Source of the DNA: Pseudarthrobacter sp. GA104 | GTDB lineage: Bacteria; Actinomycetota; Actinomycetes; Actinomycetales; Micrococcaceae | Assembly: GCF_009741265.1 (NCBI RefSeq) | Contig: NZ_WOWL01000001.1 | Span: 186,001-250,000 of the forward strand | DNA: 64,000 nucleotides | Reading direction: 5' to 3' | In this document: positions 26,842-35,597 of the stretch, one piece after another | Layout of the letters: the number at the start of each line of letters is the position of its first letter | Numbering within the stretch: the stretch's first letter is position 1 | Position numbers and translations under genes: made by a program | Notes under the pieces: generated by a model | What the model saw: the letters and a program-made list of their open reading frames with translations, nothing else | What the model was told of the DNA's origin: nothing | The model's database searches: none

Positions 26842-27158
26842 GTATGGACACTGTCCACACCCACTTTGGCAGGACAAACACCGGCGCCGGGCTCTCGCAA
26901 GGCGTCCCAATACAGCTTTTATATCTCGCGGGCAGCAATCCCGCAGTCATGTAGTCACCGCTCCCCCGGCACATGAATAGGTGTAGGCCACCCCGGGCCC
27001 ACCGAACAGTACCGGAACGAGGAAGCACGCAACCCCACGACAGCAGGCGGAAGGCCCACCAGCCATGGACTTGAGCCCGCCACCCCACACACCTGAATAG
27101 GCTCCGCGGCAGCCAGGCCACAGCCCGCGCATCTAGCGTCAGAGGGACGCCACCACAA

Positions 27159-27339
27159 GCCATGTCAACACGTTAAAGCAAAAACCCCTCTGACGAGGGG
27201 TAATGCGTGCCCGAGGTGGGACTCGAACTACATTCCCGCCCTTGAAAACACTGGGAACCCGCGAGAACATGCGGAATCCGAAGCAGTACGAGGACAGTAT
27301 TACCCGATCCGAGACCAAAAGTGTGGACAATGTACACAC
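27159..27339 (-). repeat. Dispersed tRNA-tail/palindrome repeat, copy 3
   Basis: Third unit. The tRNA-like acceptor end is at 27207 on the minus strand, and the palindrome GTGTGGACAATGTACACAC (one mismatch) is at 27321, 114 bp away. It lies inside the left 2-kb repeat, upstream of the DUF4192 gene. Confidence 0.75.
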
Positions 27340-27850
27340 CCCGATTTCGCCCCCAGCGAAGCGTTCAACCTACGACCGCATCCCCCAACGAAGGGATGCG
27401 GTTCTTCTTTGTCCTGACAGATTTAGCTCCGCCGTTCAACAGACTTTTACGATCCCAAATGCTGCACCATCTCAACCTTTGTGGCCGTCCGCATTCCGGG
27501 CCACAATCGCTGCGAGTGTTCTGAACGGCCCTATGTTCGGAGGTCATGCCGCTCAATGCCTGAGCGTCGATGGACAGGCAGAAGTGTTAAAGCTGCTTGT
27601 CATTCTGATATGTCCCATGATCGCTGGGCGGGTCCTCCGCGCAACCAGGGCGCTACCGCGCCGACCCCGGAACCGAAAACTTCCCAAAGTGGACTGGATG
27701 GCTCCGGGACGAAGTTTTCGTCCCCGGCGCCGGTCCCCCAAGTTGCACTCCGGCCCCTCAACCCAGCGGATGGTCCCCTACCAGAACGACCCCCACCACC
27801 AACAACCGCAGAAAACGCAGCAACACAAGCGTGAAGGGAAAACCGGGATC
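27340..27850 (+). other. Long conserved leader of the DUF4192 gene
   Basis: About 500 bp without a clear gene. From ~27590 the sequence (GCTGCTTGTCATTCTGATAT…) is almost identical to the leader at ~48110. A hairpin follows: CGAAAACTTC (27674-27683) with GAAGTTTTCG (27711-27720). The same arms occur in the right copy, but the loops differ. It could be a structured 5' UTR, an operator or a small peptide gene. A start-like ATG (MSHDRWAGPPRNQGATAPTP) opens in the near-identical block in both copies. Confidence 0.4.
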
Positions 27851-28879
27851 ATGGAAAAGCTCACGATCACAACACCATCAGATGTCCTCAGCTTCATCGG
27901 GCACACCCTGGGCTTCTGGCCCCAGGAAAGCCTGGTCTGCATCACGTTGAATGAGAACAGCATCGGCGCGACCCTGCGCATCGACTTGCCCCGACAGACT
28001 GGTCAGGAACTCCCCTACGCCCGCACCGTCGCCCACTACCTCACCAGCGACACCACCGCCACAGCCATCCTCTTCGCCGTCTACACCAGCGAAACCGCTC
28101 ACCCCGGAGATGCCAGGCCGCATGCCGGCACCATCGCGGCTCTGACCGGTGTGCTCGCGGAACAGGGCATCACCATCCGGGACGGACTGTTCGTCGGAGA
28201 CGAGACCTTCTCCCCCTACGACGGCGAACCCGGCACCAGCCTTGCCCTGCCCGTCAGCTCCACCCTGACCAGCGCCATCAACGCTGAATTCATTTACCGC
28301 GGCAGCTTTGTTGAACCCAGCGACCGCATCACCCTCCCAACCACCGGTCAGGAAGCCGCCAAAGCGACCGCCGTCGAACACCATATGGAAACCATCAGAA
28401 CCCAACCGACAGACACTGCACTAGAGCAAGGCCGGGAACTCTGGTCAAACATGCTCGACTCCAAGACCTTTCCCAGTGACGATGACTGCCACGCCCTCGT
28501 CGCGAACCTGCAGTTCCCAACCATCCGCGACCGGCTCATCGCAGACATCCCCGGCATGGACGAACCGATGCAGCAGATCCTCTTCGCCCAAACCGACGAG
28601 GCGCCGAAATGGTCACGCATCGAGTGGGCCCAACAACTCCTCCTGCACGCCTACACCTGCACCAGTCCCGAACATGCAGCACCGGTCCTCACGGCCATCG
28701 GCTATATCAACTGGTGGGAAGGCAGAGGCAGCAAAGCACACCAATTCCTCCAACTCGCCCTCGATACCGACCCCGCCTACCGCCTCGCCCGACTCAGCGA
28801 CCAAATGATCGGCGCAGGCGTCGTCGCCGGCAGGAACATGAACAAAAACACCGCCTACAAAGCCATGCCCTTCGACTAG
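27851..28879 (+). CDS. DUF4192 protein, left copy
   Basis: A 342-residue DUF4192 protein: ITTPSDVLSFIGHTLGFWPQ, then SLVCITLNENSIGATLRIDLP, typical of this actinobacterial family of unknown function. It is predicted cytoplasmic, with no signal or membrane segment. The C-terminal third (YINWWEGRGSKAHQFLQLAL, then DTDPAYRLARLSDQM) is helical and repeat-like. ATG 27851 starts the conserved domain; GAAGGGA lies ~13 nt upstream. The frame is open far upstream, but that part is not conserved with the right copy. Paralogue of the gene at 48372. Confidence 0.85.
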   Translation: MEKLTITTPSDVLSFIGHTLGFWPQESLVCITLNENSIGATLRIDLPRQTGQELPYARTVAHYLTSDTTATAILFAVYTSETAHPGDARPHAGTIAALTGVLAEQGITIRDGLFVGDETFSPYDGEPGTSLALPVSSTLTSAINAEFIYRGSFVEPSDRITLPTTGQEAAKATAVEHHMETIRTQPTDTALEQGRELWSNMLDSKTFPSDDDCHALVANLQFPTIRDRLIADIPGMDEPMQQILFAQTDEAPKWSRIEWAQQLLLHAYTCTSPEHAAPVLTAIGYINWWEGRGSKAHQFLQLALDTDPAYRLARLSDQMIGAGVVAGRNMNKNTAYKAMPFD

Positions 28880-28978
28880 CCACGGAACATTAGAGACTCA
28901 ATAGCTCTGACCGCGGGTGCCTTGGACTAGGTTCCGCGAGAGGTTTGCCGCGACGCGTCAACTCGAAAGGACCACCCG

Positions 28979-29003
28979 ATTGTCCAACAGGCTGTTGGAC
29001 AAT
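28979..29003. promoter_or_regulatory. Perfect 25-bp palindrome between convergent genes
   Basis: ATTGTCCAACAG at 28979-28990 is mirrored exactly by 28992-29003 around one central G. A one-base spacer is operator-like more than hairpin-like. TTGTCCAACA resembles GntR-family operators. No gene start is close, since DUF4192 ends at 28879 and mmsA ends at 29300. The rest of 28880-29228 holds no supported gene. Confidence 0.55.
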
Positions 29004-29228
29004 TGCGGTTGAGGAGCACCGGCTTCGTGTGGTGAGACTGCAGGACGATACGCCTTCGCTGTCGCCGCTCGGTCACGCTACCTGGGCCCTCCTGGTGTCG
29101 CCAGCAACTCCACCTGCTGAGCACAGCTTGACGGAAGGCCGGTTATCGGCGTCCGAAGACCCAGGACGGCCGTGCGCCAAGCTGCAGCTACGAAACTGCC
29201 AATAAGGTGGGTCTTAGCGGTCAAACAG

Positions 29229-29262
29229 GACCGGCTGCGCGAATCTCTCCGCGCAGCCGGTC
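29229..29262 (-). terminator. Terminator hairpin of the cyclitol operon
   Basis: GACCGGCTGCGCG (29229-29241) pairs perfectly with 29250-29262 across an 8-nt loop, 38 bp beyond the stop of the last operon gene. On the minus strand CTGTTT follows. Confidence 0.75.
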
Positions 29263-29299
29263 TTGGGACGTGTCCCGGTGACGGATTACCGGAACATGT

Positions 29300-30793
29300 T
29301 CAGTTGGACGGGAAGTTGTACGACGCGCCGGAGGCGTGGCTTGCTTCGGGCCAGCGCGAGGTTACGACCTTGCCCCGGGTGTAGAAGGAGACGCCTTCGG
29401 GACCGTAGATATGCTTGTCGCCGAAGAGCGAGGCCTTCCAGCCGCCGAAGGAGTAGTAGGCAACTGGTACCGGCAGCGGCACGTTGATGCCGATCATGCC
29501 GACATCAACGGAACGCTGGAACTTCCGGGCCGCCGCGCCGGAGGAGGTGAAGATCGCGGTGCCGTTGCCGTAGGGGTTGGAGTTGATGAGCCTGATGCCC
29601 TCCTCCAGGTCCTGCACACGGACGATGACAAGGACCGGTCCGAAGATTTCCTCGGTGTAGGCGCTCATCTCGGTCTTCACGTGGTCGATGACGGTGGGAC
29701 CAACCCAGAAGCCTTCCTCATGGCCGGGGACCACCAGGTCGCGGCCGTCCACCACCATCGCCGCTCCGGCCGCTTCCGCTTCGTTGATGGTCTTCACAAT
29801 GAACTTCTTGGAGTCGGCGCTGATGACCGGGCCCATATCGGCATCCGGCTCCGTTCCGTTCTTGACCCGAACGGCCACGGCGCGCTCCTCGACCTTCTTC
29901 ACCAGCAGGTCGGCGGCGTCACCGACGGCGACCGCGACCGAGATGGCCATGCAACGCTGGCCCGCGGAGCCAAAGGCGGCGGCGGCCAGGTGGTCAGCAG
30001 CGTTTTCGAGGTCGGCGTCGGGCAGAACGATCGCGTGGTTCTTGGCCCCGCCCAAGGCCTGGACGCGCTTGCCGTGCGCGGTTGCAACTTCATTGATGTG
30101 CTTGGCCACGGGGGTTGAGCCCACGAAGGAGATGCCGTCCACGTCCGGGTGGGTGAGGAGGCCGGAGACCACTTCGCGGTCGCCGTGCAGGACCTGGAAT
30201 ACGCCGTCGGGCAGTCCGGCCTGCTTGAAGAGGTCCGCCAGCAACATGGCTGCGGACGGGACCCGGTGGGAAGGCTTGAGGATGAAGGCGTTGCCGGTGG
30301 CGATAGCCATCGGGGCCATCCACAGCGGCACCATCACGGGGAAGTTGAACGGGGTGATGCCGGCGACGACGCCGATCGGCTCGCGGAAGGAGAACACGTC
30401 AATGCCGGTGGAGACCTGGTCTGAGTACTCGCCCTTGAGCAGTTGCGGGATGCCGCACGCAAACTCAATGACTTCCAGGCCGCGGCCGATCTCGCCCTTT
30501 GCGTCCGACAGGACCTTGCCGTGCTCGGCGGTGATAAGCGCCGCGAGCTCGTCCACGTGGGACGCCACGAGTTCACGGAACTTGAAGAGGACGGCGGTGC
30601 GCTTGGCCAGGGAGATGTCGCCCCAGGTGACGGCGGCGGCTTTGGCTGCGGCGACGGTCGCGTCGAGGTCCGCCCTGGTGGCCAGCCGCAGCTCTGCGGT
30701 GACGGCGCCGGTGGCCGGGTTGTAGACGGGCTTGGTATCGGTTCCGGATCCTGCAGCCTCGGAGCCGCTGATGAAGTGGTTGATAACGGTCAT
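29300..30793 (-). CDS. mmsA: CoA-acylating methylmalonate/malonate-semialdehyde dehydrogenase
   Basis: A 497-residue aldehyde dehydrogenase fold that turns malonate semialdehyde to acetyl-CoA and CO2 (IolA, last step of inositol breakdown), or methylmalonate semialdehyde to propionyl-CoA. The catalytic cysteine is C281 in GSAGQRCM. The usual base Glu is missing: LGGAKNHAIVLPDAD replaces ELGG, the mark of the CoA-dependent subgroup. It is the last gene of the operon, 2 nt from its upstream neighbour. Confidence 0.9.
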   Translation of the reverse strand: MTVINHFISGSEAAGSGTDTKPVYNPATGAVTAELRLATRADLDATVAAAKAAAVTWGDISLAKRTAVLFKFRELVASHVDELAALITAEHGKVLSDAKGEIGRGLEVIEFACGIPQLLKGEYSDQVSTGIDVFSFREPIGVVAGITPFNFPVMVPLWMAPMAIATGNAFILKPSHRVPSAAMLLADLFKQAGLPDGVFQVLHGDREVVSGLLTHPDVDGISFVGSTPVAKHINEVATAHGKRVQALGGAKNHAIVLPDADLENAADHLAAAAFGSAGQRCMAISVAVAVGDAADLLVKKVEERAVAVRVKNGTEPDADMGPVISADSKKFIVKTINEAEAAGAAMVVDGRDLVVPGHEEGFWVGPTVIDHVKTEMSAYTEEIFGPVLVIVRVQDLEEGIRLINSNPYGNGTAIFTSSGAAARKFQRSVDVGMIGINVPLPVPVAYYSFGGWKASLFGDKHIYGPEGVSFYTRGKVVTSRWPEASHASGASYNFPSN

Positions 30794-30795
30794 TG

Positions 30796-31821
30796 TTATT
30801 GCTCCTGTAGTAAGTGGTGTTCCACGGCGTGCACCGGTTCGACGGTGCGTGGGAGTCCTGCCGCGAGGGATTCATGAAGGGCGAGGCGGACGGCCAGGTT
30901 TTGCTCAGTCAGTTCCCGGTGGACAACCTCTTGCCCGGCGCTGCGGGCCCAGACGCTGAACCGTTCAATTTCGAGCCTGAACGGGTCCTCGATGACATCG
31001 AAGACCTCGGTGCTGCCGTCCCTAAGCGAAACGGTCACGCGTGCTGCCTCCCCTGGAAGGGGGTCAAAGGCATTGTCGAGCGTGATCTGTCCCTTGCTGC
31101 CGATGATCTGGAACGTGTTCACGCGGGGTCCTTCGAAGCCGCAGTCCAGGGTTCCCAAGACGCCGTCGTAATCCAGGATCGCGGCGACAGTGGTCTCAAC
31201 GGGGTCCGCCGGGCTGGTCCCTTTGGCGTATACGCTGACAGGCGCCCGTCCCATCACCATGTTCATGATGTCGACCGCGTAGCATCCCACATCATTAACG
31301 GCACCTCCCTCAAGGCCTGTCTGCAGACGGACCTCGCCCGGCCTGCGGTCCATCACAAAGTGGAAGCGCGCGTGCATCGAGACAATCTGGCCGATGCGGC
31401 CGGCGTCGATGAACTCACGGACTTTCTGGTGCTGAGGATGGAAACGGTACATAAACGCTTCCATCAGGCTTACCCCGTTGCGCTGGCAGGCCTCGACGAC
31501 GCGTGCATAGTCCTCAAGGCTTCCCACCAATGGCTTTTCGCACAGGATGTCCTTGCCGGCCTCGGCCGCGGCGATGATCCATTCAGCGTGCAGGCCGTTG
31601 GGAAACGGAAGGTAGACGGCCTCGATGGCCGGATCGGCCAGCAGTTCTTCATGTGAGGAATAGGCGGCCGGGATGGCGAAGCGGGCGGCGACTTCGGCGG
31701 CGCGCCCGTTGGGGCTGCTGATCGCCGAGGCGGTCGCGTTGCGGGCTTTGTTCATGGCCGGCAGGAACCTGTCCTGGGCGATGCGGGCGGTAGTGAGAAC
31801 GCCCCAGCGCACCGCGCTCAC
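30796..31821 (-). CDS. Gfo/Idh/MocA-family oxidoreductase (first of three)
   Basis: A 341-residue NAD(P)-dependent dehydrogenase. Rossmann start VSAVRWGVLTTARIAQDRFL, sugar-oxidoreductase motif CEKPLVGS, and the C-terminal alpha/beta domain with GGAVNDVGCYAVDIM. GTG 31821 overlaps the upstream stop by 4 bp, which decides the start. The family oxidises or reduces sugars and inositols. The exact substrate cannot be told, but the operon points to a cyclitol or derived sugar. Confidence 0.86.
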   Translation of the reverse strand: MSAVRWGVLTTARIAQDRFLPAMNKARNATASAISSPNGRAAEVAARFAIPAAYSSHEELLADPAIEAVYLPFPNGLHAEWIIAAAEAGKDILCEKPLVGSLEDYARVVEACQRNGVSLMEAFMYRFHPQHQKVREFIDAGRIGQIVSMHARFHFVMDRRPGEVRLQTGLEGGAVNDVGCYAVDIMNMVMGRAPVSVYAKGTSPADPVETTVAAILDYDGVLGTLDCGFEGPRVNTFQIIGSKGQITLDNAFDPLPGEAARVTVSLRDGSTEVFDVIEDPFRLEIERFSVWARSAGQEVVHRELTEQNLAVRLALHESLAAGLPRTVEPVHAVEHHLLQEQ

Positions 31822-32705
31822 TTGGCTAGCCCGGCTTCCAGGTCGCGGAGGAAGGCCACTGACTGCCGGACATCCCGTACCGGTCCGTCGCCTGCCGGTG
31901 CGGACTCCAGGATGGTGTCCTGTTCCATGGTGAACCATCCGCCGTAACCTGCCTCGAGCAGGTGCAGGACGATGCCGGCAATTCCGGCGTCGCCCTGGCC
32001 CAGCGGTACGTACATTCCCGCTTTGACGCCGTCGGTGTAGGAGATTTCACCGTTCTGGACCCGTTCGGCGACGGCCTTGCGTACGTCTTTCAGGTGGGTG
32101 TGGCCGATGCGGGAGGCGTAGTCGCGGGCGAGCTGCCCTGGGTCGGTGCCGCCGATGAGGAGGTGGCCGGTGTCCAGGCAAAGGTTCGCGCCGGTGTCGT
32201 TCAGCACGCGGTTGACGTCCGACGTCGTCTCGATCATGGTGCCCACGTGCGGGTGCACCACTGCCTGGATGCCCTGGTCGGCGGCGGCCTTGACGATGGT
32301 ATCCAGGTTCCGGCCGAACAGGTGCCAGCCCTCGGCGTCGAGCTCGTGGCGCTGGTCATATCCGGCGACGCCGGTTTCGGCGGCCAGCACCATGACGCTG
32401 GCCCCTGCCGCCTGGTAGGCGTCCAGCTCCGCAGAGACCGCCTCGAGCGGGTCCTTGGCGGGATCATGCAGGATGACCGGAAAGAATCCGCCGATGGCCT
32501 GGAGGTTGTGCCGCTGCAGAACCTCGGCGCGCGCCGCGGCTTCCTCAGGCAGGAAGCCTGCCGGTCCGAATTCGGTTGCGGTGATGCCCAGCGCGGTCAT
32601 CTCGGACAGGACGCGGTCTGCCTCCATTTGGTGCCCCCATCCGGGGACTTCGCACACGCCCCAGGAGATGGGGGCGGCGGCGAGGCGGCTGGTGATGGTG
32701 TTCAA
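31818..32705 (-). CDS. iolE: IolE-like inosose dehydratase (TIM barrel)
   Basis: A 295-residue TIM-barrel protein. The N-terminal APISWGVCEVPGWGHQ closely matches IolE, which dehydrates scyllo-inosose to the trihydroxycyclohexane-dione (next used by IolD). Likely metal ligands lie in AVVHPHVGTMIE, CLDTGHLLIGG and IGHTHLKDV. It overlaps both neighbours by 4 bp in the operon. The symbol is by resemblance. Confidence 0.82.
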   Translation of the reverse strand: MNTITSRLAAAPISWGVCEVPGWGHQMEADRVLSEMTALGITATEFGPAGFLPEEAAARAEVLQRHNLQAIGGFFPVILHDPAKDPLEAVSAELDAYQAAGASVMVLAAETGVAGYDQRHELDAEGWHLFGRNLDTIVKAAADQGIQAVVHPHVGTMIETTSDVNRVLNDTGANLCLDTGHLLIGGTDPGQLARDYASRIGHTHLKDVRKAVAERVQNGEISYTDGVKAGMYVPLGQGDAGIAGIVLHLLEAGYGGWFTMEQDTILESAPAGDGPVRDVRQSVAFLRDLEAGLAK

Positions 32706-33487
32706 TCTGATCCTCCAAGTACGTTCTGGTCCCAGTCAATGACCGAGCCGGTGACCACTCCGCTCCTGTTGGAGAGGAGAAAGACTACAAATTCGGCAAT
32801 CTCGTCCACTTGACCGAGCTTGCCCATCGGCACAGAGGCATTGGCCTTTTCCAGCCAGTCATCCCCTGCGCCGTGAAATTTCCGCTGGGTCTCGGCTTCG
32901 CCTTCCGTGGCCGTCCAGCCGATGTCCAGGCCGTTGATCCTGATCTTGTCCCAGCGGTGTGCGTGTGCAGCGTTCCGGGTAACACCGGCAAGCCCGGCCT
33001 TTGCCGCGACATAAGGGGCCAGGTAGGGCTGGCCGCCGAGCTCGGCGATGGAGATGACGTTCACGATGCTGCCGGGGGCTCCCCGTTCACGGAGGTGCTT
33101 GATCGTTTCGGCCATGATGAAGAACGGCGACTTCAGGTTCACCGCGATATGCGCATCGAACAGTTCAGGTGTTGTATCCAGCATGGTTCCGCGGGTTGTC
33201 AGGCCGGCAGCGTTGACAGCGCAGTCCAGCCGCCCGAACTCGGAGATGGTTTCCAGGACCGAGTTCCGGGCCTGGTCCACATCTGCGAGGTCGGTTTTGA
33301 TGAAGCGTGCCTTGACGCCGGACTCCTCCAGTTCGGCCGCGAGCCTTTCGCCCGAGCCGGCGTTGCGGCCGGTGACCGCCACTCCGGCGGCGCCTTCGGC
33401 TGCTGCCCGGCGGGCAATGCCGGCGCCCAGGCCCTGGGTGCCGCCGCTGACGAGGACCACCTTGCCTGCGAGAAGCGGGCTGTTCAT
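32702..33487 (-). CDS. Short-chain dehydrogenase (SDR)
   Basis: A 261-residue classical SDR: cofactor loop VSGGTQGLGAGIA, NNAG-like CAVNAAG, catalytic Ser in VISIAELGGQ and Tyr/Lys in YVAAKAG. These oxidise or reduce an alcohol/ketone with NAD(P). In the operon it may act on a cyclitol or keto intermediate. It overlaps iolE by 4 bp and lies 3 nt after iolG. Confidence 0.86.
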   Translation of the reverse strand: MNSPLLAGKVVLVSGGTQGLGAGIARRAAAEGAAGVAVTGRNAGSGERLAAELEESGVKARFIKTDLADVDQARNSVLETISEFGRLDCAVNAAGLTTRGTMLDTTPELFDAHIAVNLKSPFFIMAETIKHLRERGAPGSIVNVISIAELGGQPYLAPYVAAKAGLAGVTRNAAHAHRWDKIRINGLDIGWTATEGEAETQRKFHGAGDDWLEKANASVPMGKLGQVDEIAEFVVFLLSNRSGVVTGSVIDWDQNVLGGSD

Positions 33488-33490
33488 TTC

Positions 33491-34504
33491 TTACTCCTTT
33501 CCGATGGTGACAACGCGGCCGGACCGGGCGGATTCATCGGCGGCGTTGGCAAGGACGAGGGCCATCACGCCGTCGTCGAAACCGGGACTGCAACTCGTTC
33601 CGCCGCGGATGGCCTTGACGAAACTGTCCAGCTCATTGCGGTAGGCCTGGCCGTAGCGTTCCAGGAAGAACGGCAGGTAGGGGTCGGACTCTTCGGTCCC
33701 CGCGGCGCTGTACTTGCGTACGGTGGTGGGGGCCAAGTTTCCGGCGGTCAGCAGGCCCTCGCTGCCGAAAGCTTCCAGCCGCTGGTCGTGGCCGTAGGCA
33801 CTGTGGCGGGAATTGATGATGGTGATGAGCTCGCCGCCGCGGCCGCGCAGGTTGATGACCACCGAGTCGAAGTCGCCGGCCTCTTCGATGTAGTCGCAGA
33901 ACAGGTTGGATCCGGTGGCAGAGACCTCAACGATGTCCGGGACGAAGAACCGTGCCATGTCCAGGTCGTGGATGCTCTGGTCCCGGAAGATTCCGCCGGA
34001 GGTCTCGATGTACGCCTTGGGGGCGGGGGCGGGGTCGCGGCTGATGATTGTCAGCTGCTCGAGGCGGCCGATCTCCCCGGCCTCCACTCGGGAGCGGAGG
34101 GAGGCGAAGTTGGGGTCGAAGCGGCGGTTGAACCCAAGCATCAGTGGGCTGCTGGTGCCGCGGATTTGGTCCCGGCACACGCGGACCCGGTCAATGTCGA
34201 GGTCAATGGGCTTTTCGCAGAGGGCGGCGATGCCGGCGGCTGCTGCCCGGGAGATCAGGTCCACGTGGGTGGGCGTCGGCGAACCGATGATGATGGCGTC
34301 CAGGTCAGCGTTTGCGAAAACCTCATCAGCGGTTTCGACGGCGAGGGCCCCGGTGGCGGCGGCGAGGTCCTGCGCACCCTTGATAAACGGGTCAGCGATC
34401 CAGGCCAGTTCCAGGTCCGGGTGGTCGGCGATGTTCCGGGCGTGGACCTGGCCGATGCGGCCGGATCCGAAGAGTGCAACCTTGAGTGGTCGGTCACTGG
34501 ACAT
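33491..34504 (-). CDS. iolG: Inositol 2-dehydrogenase-like Gfo/Idh protein
   Basis: A 337-residue dehydrogenase of the inositol dehydrogenase group: GSGRIGQVHARNIADHPDLE for NAD binding, GSPTPTHVDLI, CEKPIDLD with the catalytic Lys, and GGIFRDQSIHDLDMARF with the active-site Asp/His. It probably oxidises myo-inositol (or a similar cyclitol) to the 2-keto form. AAAGGA precedes the ATG. Of the three Gfo/Idh proteins here this one looks most like IolG. Confidence 0.85.
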   Translation of the reverse strand: MSSDRPLKVALFGSGRIGQVHARNIADHPDLELAWIADPFIKGAQDLAAATGALAVETADEVFANADLDAIIIGSPTPTHVDLISRAAAAGIAALCEKPIDLDIDRVRVCRDQIRGTSSPLMLGFNRRFDPNFASLRSRVEAGEIGRLEQLTIISRDPAPAPKAYIETSGGIFRDQSIHDLDMARFFVPDIVEVSATGSNLFCDYIEEAGDFDSVVINLRGRGGELITIINSRHSAYGHDQRLEAFGSEGLLTAGNLAPTTVRKYSAAGTEESDPYLPFFLERYGQAYRNELDSFVKAIRGGTSCSPGFDDGVMALVLANAADESARSGRVVTIGKE

Positions 34505-34588
34505 GGGTGGGGGTCCTTTCCTGATTCCCGCTGGCGGATGGTTCGCCTGCGGTTGATGGAGCTTGGTTGAGTTTGGTGAGGCTGTTGG

Positions 34589-35521
34589 TCACGGGGTTGT
34601 CACGGCAGCCGGGGAGCGTCCGGCCAGGACGTCGACGGCACCCTTGGCGGCGTCCCGGACTGTGTGGGCCATTCCCTGGCGGGTGAATCCCATGAGGTGG
34701 GGCGTCAGGACGACGTTCGCGTGGTCAAAGACGGCGTGGTGGGCCGGCGGTTCGGGGTCAAAGACGTCCAGTCCGAGGCCGCCCAGCTGCCCTGAGAGAA
34801 GAGCCTCGTGGGCGGCTTCCAGGTCCACGAGGCCGCCCCTGCTGCAATTGACGAGGATGGCCCCGGCCGGCAGCAGTGCGAGGCGTTCGGCATTGATGAG
34901 GTTGTGGTTTTCCGGGGTCAAGGGCACGTGCAGGGTGACGAAATCGCTGCGACGCAGCAGTTCCTCGACAGTTGCACAGCGGATGCCGGCGGGGACGTCT
35001 GCGAACGGATCAAAGGCCAGGACCTTGAGGTCAAAGGCCTCGGCGATCCGGGCCACGCGGCGCCCGATGCGCCCGTAGCCGATGATGCCCAGGGTGAAGC
35101 CCTCCAGGTCCCCGACGGCCACCTTGGACCGTTCCTCCCAACGGCCGTCCCGCACCAGGGACGACAGTGTCGACAGCTTCTTGACCAAGGCCAGCAAGTG
35201 TGAGAACACGCCTTCGGCGACGGAGGCGGTGTTGCTCCCGGGCGTGATGACCACGGGGATACCACGGCGGTTCGCCTCCGCGACATCCACGAGGTCAGTG
35301 CCGACGCCGGTCCTGGCGATGACCTTCAGGGCCGGCATGCGGTCCAGGAGTTCGCGGTCCACACGGTAGGCGGCTCGGACAATGGCGGCATCGGCCCGGG
35401 CGAGGTCTGCCTCGGTGGGGTTGTGGATGAGTCGCTGGTGCGGAGCCAGCTCCGGTTCCACCAGGCCAGCCTCGACGCTGCCAAGGGCTACGAGTATTTG
35501 GGGTGTGCTGAATGTTGCCAT
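34589..35521 (-). CDS. D-isomer-specific 2-hydroxyacid dehydrogenase
   Basis: A 310-residue NAD-dependent protein of the phosphoglycerate dehydrogenase group. LGIIGYGRIGRRVARI is the NAD loop. Arg/Glu/His catalytic residues appear in LVNCSRGGLVDLEA, DVFDPEPPAHHAVF and LTPHLMGFT. ATG 35521 fits AAGGA ~6 nt upstream better than ATG 35527. It is not a usual gene of inositol operons, so it may handle a side product or mark a different cyclitol pathway. No ACT or regulatory domain is seen. Confidence 0.85.
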   Translation of the reverse strand: MATFSTPQILVALGSVEAGLVEPELAPHQRLIHNPTEADLARADAAIVRAAYRVDRELLDRMPALKVIARTGVGTDLVDVAEANRRGIPVVITPGSNTASVAEGVFSHLLALVKKLSTLSSLVRDGRWEERSKVAVGDLEGFTLGIIGYGRIGRRVARIAEAFDLKVLAFDPFADVPAGIRCATVEELLRRSDFVTLHVPLTPENHNLINAERLALLPAGAILVNCSRGGLVDLEAAHEALLSGQLGGLGLDVFDPEPPAHHAVFDHANVVLTPHLMGFTRQGMAHTVRDAAKGAVDVLAGRSPAAVTTP

Positions 35522-35597
35522 CGTCATCCTTGAAGATGTGGGGGTGCACTCCCGGGAGGGCCTGGAAAGCCCGCGGGGTGACAGGTTGGGTGGAAGG

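Larger units (their letters stand above)
26842..28879 (+). repeat. 2-kb direct repeat, left copy
   Basis: Order of parts: palindrome GTATGGACACTGTCCACAC (26842), a ~250-bp noncoding block, repeat copy 3, a ~500-bp leader and a DUF4192 gene. The right copy (47337-49406) has the same order and orientation. The two bracket the 18-kb cyclitol island. Conservation is patchy: a ~75-nt block near 27590-27668 and a ~65-nt block near 27060-27120 are almost identical between copies. Confidence 0.75.

Noticed and set aside
26947-27163. Protein-coding frames in the conserved block of the 2-kb repeat (also near 47447)
   Set aside because: Although ~65 nt is almost identical between copies, the reading frames of the two copies diverge and shift. 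No ribosome site or known family is seen. Treated as noncoding.
32810-34570. A 586-residue plus-strand frame opposite the SDR and iolG genes, and similar long frames at 36596-38011 and 39849-41087
   Set aside because: These are antisense shadows caused by GC-rich codon bias. The minus strand encodes clear, conserved enzymes in an unbroken operon.
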